Source: Nephromyces sp. MM_2019 (Eukaryota; Apicomplexa; Aconoidasida; Nephromycida). From it: DNA of 10,284 nt. The notes below the pieces were generated by a model that ran no database searches, was not told the DNA's origin, and saw nothing but the letters and a program-made list of their open reading frames with translations. Position numbers and translations under genes: made by a program. The DNA is taken from positions 3,206 to 13,489 of the forward strand of contig JADHZB010002054.1 of NCBI GenBank assembly GCA_015657535.1, written 5' to 3'. Of the stretch, positions 1 through 5,665 are shown one piece after another (position 1 is the first letter of the stretch; each line of letters opens with the position of its first letter).

Positions 1-248
1 CACACACTGCCCTTCACACACACACACACACTGCCCTTCACACACACACACTGCCCTTCACACACACACACTGCCCTTCACACACACACACACTCCGTCC
101 ATCACGCACACACACACTCCGTCCATCACGCACACACACACACTGCCCTTCACACACACACACACACTGCCCTTCACACACACACACACTGCCCTTTACA
201 CACACACACACTCCGTCCATCACGCACACACACACACACTGCCCTTCA
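1..248. repeat. CA-rich minisatellite in SYF1 intron 7 (partial)
   Basis: On the plus strand, (CA)n runs alternate with CTGCCCTTCA and with the variant CTCCGTCCATCACG. CTGCCCTT(C/T) occurs about eight times and CTCCGTCCATCACG three times. The array begins outside the window and stops about 15 bp inside the intron from the donor at 263. It gives only Cys/Val-type translations. Confidence 0.95.
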
Positions 249-263
249 ACACACAACCCTCAC

Positions 264-451
264 CAAATAGTTGCAAGCTCATCAACAGTCTTAAACTTCA
301 CCAAAACAGCCTTTTCAAAGATTTTCCTGCAATTTTCTAGATCTTCATGAAGATCATAAAAACTGGCGAATTTTATCCACAAAAAGGAGAGTTTGCCTAC
401 AACCTTCTGAGGATCGACTGTCATCACTGCTTCACCGAAAGTTTGAATAAC
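264..451 (-). CDS. SYF1: SYF1 exon 7 (residues 387-448 plus two bases of Trp449)
   Basis: Acceptor TATCTATAG|GTT at 452 and donor ATTTG|GTGAGG at 263; 188 bp, 62 codons plus TG. It encodes TFGEAVMTVDPQKVVGKLSF and LWIKFASFYDL, then ENCRKIFEKAVLVKFKTVDE and LATI, equivalent to 'YTEAVQTVDP...LWVAFAKFYE...ARVILEKATKVNFKQVDDLASVW'. The gene continues to the left of position 1. Confidence 0.94.
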
Positions 452-3400
452 CTATAGATAGTGTGTGTGTTGGTGGAAACAGTGGACTCCGCGTGTGTGG
501 AAAGAAGTAGTGAGATGCGCGTGTGCGCACGTAGGAGGATTATAGCTTTCACACAGAAAAGCTTCGCTTTCAAGTGCTGGCAACTCGCAAAATGTAATGT
601 CAAATAAGGAAGCTTACGGTGTGGGCTTTTTAAGATGGCATATGATGCATAACTCCAATGAATGCTTCATAAAAGCATACACACACGCAGAGGCACAGGC
701 GCACCAAGAAGCAAACACACAGCGCTCTAGATACAGACCACTCTACGCACATACAAAAATACATAGACGCACCACTCTATGCAATCTCAGAGAAACCACT
801 CTACACAGACACACACACACACACACACACACCACTCTACACAGACACACACACACACACACCACTCTACACAGACACACACATACACACACTACTCTAC
901 ACAGACACACACATACACACACTACTCTACACAGACACACACACACTCATACTCACACACACACACTACTCTACACAGACACACACACACACACTACTCT
1001 ACACAGACACACACATACACACACTACTCTACACAGACACACACACACACACACACACTACTCTACACAGACACACACACACACACACTACTCTACACAG
1101 ACACACACACACACACTACTCTACACAGACACACACACACACACACTACTCTACACAGACACTACTCTACACAGACACACACACATTATTTTAAGCACAC
1201 GCACAAACACAGACACGCCAAACCACGTGCATACACAATCACACACATACCGTTCTACGCACAGACACAGACACACACACACACACCACTCTACGCACGC
1301 ACAGGCCACTCTACACACACACTCCACAATATGCACACACACGCCACTATACACACATAAAACTCACCTTTGGGGGATCATCTTTATACAGTGCAGCTCG
1401 ATTTATCCATTCGTAGATGTTATGAGGGTTTTGACGGAGTTTCACTGAGGAGACCAACTCAGCCCGACGCTCCATTAGATACTCAAATTGAGATATCAGC
1501 AGATCCATCTCACAATCTTCAGGATCTACAATTTCCTTCTTCCTGCATTTTTTGAAGAGTTAGAAGGTGGGATACTGAAGAGAATCTTAGGAGACACATT
1601 TGAGGAGGGGATGATGTGCAGATGATGGGGAGGGGAGGTTGAAATAGAGGAAAAAAGGGGGTGAAAATTATAGGGAACGGGGGTGTATATACAATGAAAA
1701 AGAAGCTGTATATACACCTTGAGCTCCGTATACATACATCTTAAAATTGGGTGCATATATATCCTCCCAAACCCCAGTTTATACTCATCCCCCCAATACA
1801 TACAGACAATGTAACATCATTTAAACAACCAGTACTCAAAAAAACAAAAAAAACTTCAAAACAACACAAAAAGGGCAATTCACACACACAGAAGCCATGA
1901 GATTGAATACACGAGCAAGTGGTATCAGATTAGATATCACTGAAGAATACAAAAGTGATATGTTTAAGCACAAGATTCACAAACACACTTATTAAGCAAG
2001 AAGTTTAACCCTGGAAACGCTATGTTACGGTACTACACAAGGGGAGGCACACGGGCTATAGTTCCTTAGAGCAGCTCTTGAGCTGCAATAAGAGTGTTTT
2101 CGTGTGCGTGTGTGTTTACACAAAAATCCCAACGAAACAGACGTGTGTGTGTGTCCCAGCATACAGGACGAAACAGACGTGTGTGTGTGTCCCAGCATAC
2201 AGGACGAAACAGACGTGTGTGTGTGTCCCAGCATACAGGACGAAACACACGCTATAGTCTACATATGCACCCGCAGAAAAATCCCAACAAAACAAACATG
2301 TATGTGCGGCAACACACACCCGATCTCAAGCTCGCAGGTGCAGTTAAAAACGTTAATAAAAAAGCTTCAACAAGCGCTGCTGCAACTTCTGAGCCTTCAG
2401 ACGGTTTATAGAGCTGCGTGTATGTACAGCTCTTATTCCTTAATACTACTTACTTGTGCTCTTCAAGCTTCTCATTCAATAAGCTTTCTTCAAACGCTAC
2501 GTAAGCATCAAAGATCATCGCAAAGTCATGCATACTCATTACAACGCTGATGGCTTCCTGAGAAACAGAGAAAACCACTTTTTCCATGAATTTTATCCTT
2601 TTCTTGATGAAAAAAGGAGGGAAATCTGATTAGAAATGAAGAGAAAGTAAGGAAAAGCTGCAGAGTTCTCATTAAGGTATTGATAGCAGAAAGCTATTAT
2701 TTGGCGCACACAAGGTGTGAGAATGAGAAAATGTAGGGAGCAAATACGCTAGGTGAGACACACACAATGAAGGGAAGAGAGACAAGGTGATAAACACATA
2801 AGGTAACACACAAGACACACAAGGCAACACACACACAAGACACATAAACGGTAACACACGAGATACACAAAAGGCACCAACACCAACTTTAGAGCTATTT
2901 ACACCATTCAATCCATCAAACACACTCGAATACAAAGATAAAACACAAATACACACACACACACACACACACACTATGAGAACCCATACATACACACACA
3001 CACACACACACACACGCACATTATGAGAGCCCACACTCACAACTCATTACCTCGTAGATATCTCTAGCTTTCTCGAGATAACCTAGTCTGATGAAGTGGT
3101 CAGCTAACGAACACCAAAGCCTACCTACTTCATCGCTAAACCTTCTTATCCCACTCCTTATTATAGGCTCTATACTCAGTGACTTGATCTCCTTCGGATG
3201 CTCAGTGATGAGGTCGCATATATTCATCCTACAGTAATAACACACAAACAGAAATGTGTGTAAACCCACAAGTAGACATGCTAACACACAAACAGATATG
3301 CTCACGTACACAAACGTACACTACAAACACTCCAGGCTCCACCCAAAGTACACTATGCACATACACATCCAATCCAAATCCCGCACACACTACGTACGCA

Positions 3401-5547
3401 CAGACTTTCCCTATCCAAACCATACACACACGACGCAAATACATACCTACTCCATACAAACTACTTTTCTGCACTGAAAAAAGCTCCAAAAACATCAATG
3501 AAGAGGAGAAATCCTACACCCACGAGGAAGTATTCGTACACGCACACAGACCATAGCTGATGATTGGTCTTCCCTCTAGAGCTGACAAACGATTCATTGT
3601 TCACCACTTCGCTCAATAAGACGGCCGCTTCATCATATCGCTTCACCTTCTCATCGAGCAGCAGCTCGATGAAATCTTCAACTTTTGAAGGATCTAACAT
3701 AAGATACCTTCTATACACACAAATAGAGGTTTCCATCACTCCAGAAAGCTTAACGAAGTTGATATACTGCTCCCAGATCTGAATAGAAAAGAGTGTGTGT
3801 GTGTGTGTGTCTGTGTGTGTGTGTGTGTCTGTGTGTGTGTGTGTGTGTGTCTGTGTGTGTGTGTGTGTGTCTGTGTGTGTCTGTGTGTGTGTCTGTGTGT
3901 GTGTGTGTCTGTGTGTGTGTGTGTGTGTGTCTGTGTGTGTGTGTGTCTCTGGGTACATATATGAGTACGCGTGTGTGTGCCGATAGCTGTGTTTGCGTGT
4001 GTGTAATTCTCTATGCGCGTGTGGTTGTATGTGCGAGACGCGCAGAGAAGGGGCTAGCAGTGAGGAAAACCGCAGTAGAGGAGCTTTGAAAGTAGAGGCG
4101 ATGCTTGGTAGGGGGAGATATCGGCAGAAAAGCTAAGTGGTAGGGTCCATATTGAGGTTTGTTGATGCAAACACATACTAAGAGACAAATGAAAACACAC
4201 ACAGACACTGATAGACACAAAAAAAGATACAGATACTGATGGACAAAGATACACTCACGCACCCACACACACACACACATATTTACGCTTTACCCTATCA
4301 TGCTGAGTAATTGGAAGAGAACGAAGAGCTCGATCATAAGTTCTTCTAGTGCGAGTAATTAGCTTCTGCGTCTCTAAGAAAGAGCAATAATCCATCCATA
4401 TCCTAGGCATTCGCGAGTTATGAACTAGGCATCTCTCAAAGGCGTTGTTAAGCGCCTCACAACCTTCTCTTCTACCTGGTCTAGACTTTAGAAGAGCTAG
4501 TCTATCCTAAAGGAAGCAATGATAGAAAGACCAGCTGTTTAAGAAAGGTTTCACTGGCTTTTCTCGCACACAGATGATTCATATTTGAGTATTGATTTGC
4601 TTTTAAGGTGTAAGAAACAAACTGTGGAATCGACTGAACAAATATGCACACACACTTCATGCATAGACACATTTTACGCACACTTCAAACACAAAAACTT
4701 CATGTACAGTTTATACATACACTACTATTTCATATATAATAAAACCTCACGCACAGTTTATACATATTTCATACACGCACACCCATATACACCCAAACAC
4801 AATCACACACACACACATACACACACACCCATATACACCCAAACACAATCACACACACACACACACACCCATATACACCCAAACACAATCACACACACAC
4901 ACACACCCATATACACCCAAACACAATCACACACACACACACCCATATACACACACACACAATCACACACACACACACACACATATACACCCAAACACAA
5001 TCACACACACACACACACCCATATACACCCAAACACAATCACACACACACACATACACACCCATATACACCCAAACACAATCACACACACACATACCCAT
5101 ATACACCCAAACACAATCACACACACACACACCCATATACACCCAAACACAATCACACACACACACACCCATATACACCCAAACACAATCACACACACAC
5201 ACACACACCCATATAAACCCAAACACAATCACACACACACACATACACACCCATATACACCCAAACACAATCACACACACACACACCTGAAGATAGTTCC
5301 ACCACAGCTTGTAACTCCCAGGTAAGAACTTCAAGGCTCTCTCATATATTAAGAATCTGATTGGTGGATAGGCATCCTTCTTAGATTTAATGTAATGCCA
5401 CCACAATCGCTGCTGGAAGGGATCTCTCAGCAGCTCCTGCTCATAAGCTATATCAGTCTCCTTAGTAAGGAGCCCATCTGTCTGTGTGCTATCCATCTCA
5501 TAGCTATCAATGGGCCCAACGCCCTTGAAGTTACCAACCATCAACAT
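264..5547 (-). CDS. SYF1: Pre-mRNA-splicing factor SYF1/XAB2, N-terminal half, 7 exons, 3' end outside window
   Basis: SYF1 (human XAB2) is a nuclear HAT-repeat scaffold of the Prp19-associated (NineTeen) complex; in animals it also links to transcription-coupled repair. I joined seven exons: 5287-5547, 4294-4506, 3552-3778, 3051-3228, 2454-2557, 1368-1542 and 264-451. Every junction is GT...AG and every phase matches, giving 448 complete codons plus the TG of a split Trp codon; the family is about 850 residues, so roughly the C-terminal half is missing to the left. Family hallmarks seen in order: IYERALKFLPGSYKLWWNYL (residues 67-86), RIWMDYCSFLE (exon 2), RALRSLPITQH (146-156), LWCSLADHFIRLG (271-283), KLRQNPH (362-368), FGEAVMTVDPQK (exon 7). 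The ATG at 5547 is the first Met after an in-frame TAA at 5563-5565, and the resulting N-terminus matches the family's length. The identification rests on remembered family sequence, not a search. Confidence 0.95.
452..1367 (-). other. SYF1 intron 6 (916 bp)
   Basis: Donor AAG|GTGAGTTTTATGTGTG and acceptor CACACTATCTATAG|G. Most of it is the minisatellite listed separately. A 10-base AC run (sense) lies just inside the acceptor at about 461-470, opposite TG-rich sequence after the donor. The 470-700 part is single-copy, and the long plus-strand open frame across the array is not a gene. Confidence 0.85.
740..1340. repeat. Minisatellite with 13 copies of CTCTACACAGAC in SYF1 intron 6
   Basis: The plus-strand core CACTACTCTACACAGAC is followed by (CA)n, sometimes CATACACACA. 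Cores lie near 799, 836, 866, 896, 926, 968, 996, 1026, 1060, 1090, 1118, 1148 and 1164; spacing is mostly 28-42 bp, except that the last two directly abut. Outlying related pieces (CCACTCTACGCAC) occur near 740, 770, 1287 and 1307. Confidence 0.96.
1368..1542 (-). CDS. SYF1: SYF1 exon 6 (end of Lys328 to residue 386)
   Basis: Acceptor AAATGCAG|G at 1543 and donor AAAG|GTGAGT at 1367; 175 bp, one base plus 58 codons. It starts KKEIVDPEDCEMD (short acidic linker) and continues FEYLMERRAELVSSVKLRQN and PHNIYEWINRAALYKDDPPK, matching the XAB2 'RRPLLLNSVLLRQNPHHVHEW' region. The linker is shorter than in human XAB2. Confidence 0.95.
1543..2453 (-). other. SYF1 intron 5 (911 bp)
   Basis: Donor CAA|GTAAGTAG and acceptor CTTCAAAAAATGCAG|G. 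The part 1560-2050 is single-copy AT/purine-rich sequence without a coding signal, and 2131-2300 holds a 36-bp tandem repeat listed separately. The corresponding family protein has an acidic linker here, which exon 6 covers only briefly. Confidence 0.85.
2131..2246. repeat. 36-bp tandem repeat, 3 copies, in SYF1 intron 5
   Basis: The plus-strand unit starts GACGAAACAGACGTG, continues with (TG)n, and ends TCCCAGCATACAG. Copies begin at 2131, 2167 and 2203, with a partial fourth at 2239. A diverged copy follows near 2279 (AAAAATCCCAACAAAACAAA, compared with AAAAATCCCAACGAAACAGA before copy 1). Since 36 is a multiple of 3, several frames stay open across it on both strands; none is supported as coding. 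Confidence 0.95.
2454..2557 (-). CDS. SYF1: SYF1 exon 5 (residues 294-327 plus two bases of Lys328)
   Basis: Acceptor GTTTCTCAG|GAA at 2558 and donor CACAA|GTAAGT at 2453; 104 bp, 34 codons plus AA. It encodes EAISVVMSMHDFAMIFDAYV, equivalent to 'EAIRTVMTVRDFTQVFDSYA' of XAB2, then FEESLLNEKLEEH. It was found by splice-site and phase matching because the exon is too short to stand out as an open frame. Confidence 0.93.
2558..3050 (-). other. SYF1 intron 4 (493 bp) with two CA tracts
   Basis: Donor GAG|GTAATGAG and acceptor TCTCTGTTTCTCAG|G. Plus-strand CA tracts at about 2950-2973 and 2994-3016 are each joined to a related flank (CTATGAGAACCCATACA and TTATGAGAGCCCACACT), so this is a short tandem duplication. 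Between about 2755 and 2880 there is a degenerate CACA/AAGG-rich stretch. Confidence 0.85.
3051..3228 (-). CDS. SYF1: SYF1 exon 4 (end of Trp234 to residue 293)
   Basis: Acceptor CTGTAG|G at 3229 and donor GAG|GTAATG at 3050; 178 bp, one base plus 59 codons. It contains IIRSGIRRFSDEVGRLWCSL and ADHFIRLGYLEKARDIYE, the most conserved HAT block of the family. Phase leaves the exon at 0, matching exon 5. Confidence 0.96.
3229..3551 (-). other. SYF1 intron 3 (323 bp)
   Basis: Donor ATG|GTCTGTGTGCG and acceptor TTATTACTGTAG|G. It is CA-rich on the plus strand but has no long pure tract, and is the shortest resolved intron of the gene. The open frames on both strands through this stretch do not extend real exons. 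Confidence 0.85.
3552..3778 (-). CDS. SYF1: SYF1 exon 3 (residues 159-233 plus first two bases of Trp234)
   Basis: Acceptor CTATTCAG|ATC at 3779 and donor CTATG|GTCTGT at 3551; 227 bp, 75 codons plus TG. It begins IWEQYINFV and carries YRRYLMLDPSKVEDFIELLL and DEAAVLLSEVVNNESFVSSR, all recognisable SYF1 HAT segments. The split Trp is completed by the first base of exon 4. Confidence 0.95.
3779..4293 (-). other. SYF1 intron 2 (515 bp) with opposed TG and AC tracts
   Basis: In the sense direction it starts GTAAAGCGTAAATATGTGTG, with a TG tract at 4262-4280, and ends in a long AC tract (3793-3949) before TCTTTTCTATTCAG. The two tracts are complementary, so the transcript could pair across the intron. 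The 4011-4260 part is single-copy and shows no coding signal. Confidence 0.85.
3793..3949. repeat. TG/CTG compound microsatellite in SYF1 intron 2
   Basis: On the plus strand, runs of (TG)4-9 are separated by single TC interruptions (TGTGTGTCTGTGTG) about ten times over roughly 157 bp. The short open frames encoding only Cys-Val or Thr-His repeats here are artefacts of the dinucleotide period. Confidence 0.97.
4294..4506 (-). CDS. SYF1: SYF1 exon 2 (residues 88-158)
   Basis: Acceptor CCTTTAG|GAT at 4507 and donor AGG|GTAAAG at 4293; 213 bp, phase 0 at both ends, 71 codons. It encodes HAT repeats with RMPRIWMDYCSFLE and the strongly conserved RALRSLPITQH segment, which matches the XAB2 consensus nearly residue for residue. 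Confidence 0.95.
4507..5286 (-). other. SYF1 intron 1 (780 bp)
   Basis: Donor CAG|GTGTGT at 5286 and acceptor CTTCCTTTAG|G at 4507. More than half of the intron (about 4781-5286) is a minisatellite listed separately. The remaining 4507-4780 is AT-rich single-copy sequence with no coding sign. A long plus-strand open frame over the repeat is a by-product of the CA periodicity. Confidence 0.85.
4781..5286. repeat. Minisatellite, about 13 copies of a 36-42 bp unit in SYF1 intron 1
   Basis: The plus-strand unit is ACCCATATACACCCAAACAC followed by AATC and a (CA)n run of variable length. Cores occur near 4781, 4828, 4868, 4905, 4941, 4981, 5017, 5059, 5095, 5131, 5167, 5208 and 5249. Copies near 4941 and 4981 are degenerate, and the one near 5208 has a T-to-A-type change (CCATATAAACCC). 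Period varies because the CA run expands and contracts. The array runs straight into the exon 1 splice donor. Confidence 0.95.
5287..5547 (-). CDS. SYF1: SYF1 exon 1 (start codon, residues 1-87)
   Basis: ATG at 5545-5547; a second in-frame Met is two codons later (5539-5541). The acidic lead with DIAYEQELLRDPF corresponds to the family's N-terminal 'DLPYEEE' region and is followed by the first HAT repeat (about residues 42-87). The exon ends at a codon boundary, CTTCAG|GTGTGT, so the donor is the first GT of a long GT-rich repeat. Confidence 0.92.
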
Positions 5548-5562
5548 TTCCTCTTTTCTCGT
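5548..5562 (-). promoter_or_regulatory. 15-nt gap between the upstream gene's stop and the SYF1 ATG
   Basis: The sense sequence is ACGAGAAAAGAGGAA, purine-rich, directly before ATG. An AG at AAAAG| could act as a trans-splice or UTR acceptor. No TATA-like element fits in this space, so any SYF1 promoter must lie inside the upstream gene model. This is inference from spacing only. Confidence 0.3.
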
Positions 5563-5665
5563 TTAGTAGGCTAAGAAAGCTGCATGAGGAATCTCTGGAA
5601 GGAATCCTAATGATGGGTTTTTCTTCGGGGGGAAATCATGTGTGTGTGGAGTGATGGGCTGCTTG
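5563..5665 (-). CDS. Last candidate exon of the unidentified gene
   Basis: Acceptor GATTTCTTCTCAG|C at 5666; one base plus 33 codons and TAA at 5563-5565. The frame reads KQPITPHTHDFPPKKNPSLG then FLPEIPHAAFLAY. It overlaps nothing and ends 15 nt before the SYF1 start codon. It could instead be part of a SYF1 5' UTR that happens to be open, which an RNA read across 5548-5562 would settle. Confidence 0.4.

Noticed and set aside
1..248. Telomeric or subtelomeric repeat at the window edge
   Set aside because: The units are CA/ctgccctt and lie within intron 7 directly behind a good splice donor, with no short G-rich telomere-type unit.
597..1448. Long plus-strand open frame rich in Thr-His repeats
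   Set aside because: It translates a CA minisatellite inside SYF1 intron 6 and runs over exon 6 of the opposite strand; the amino-acid pattern is purely the dinucleotide period.
3793..4089. Cys/Val-rich plus-strand open frames
   Set aside because: They are produced by the TG/TCTG microsatellite of intron 2 and have no single-copy coding portion.
4781..5286. Array of regularly spaced repeats resembling a CRISPR array
   Set aside because: The spacers are themselves CA runs, the repeat is not palindromic, the array lies in a eukaryotic intron, and no cas-like genes are present.
4585..5325. 246-codon plus-strand open frame
   Set aside because: It is made of the intron 1 minisatellite (HTHTHT/YTPKHN repeats) and overlaps the end of SYF1 exon 1 antisense.
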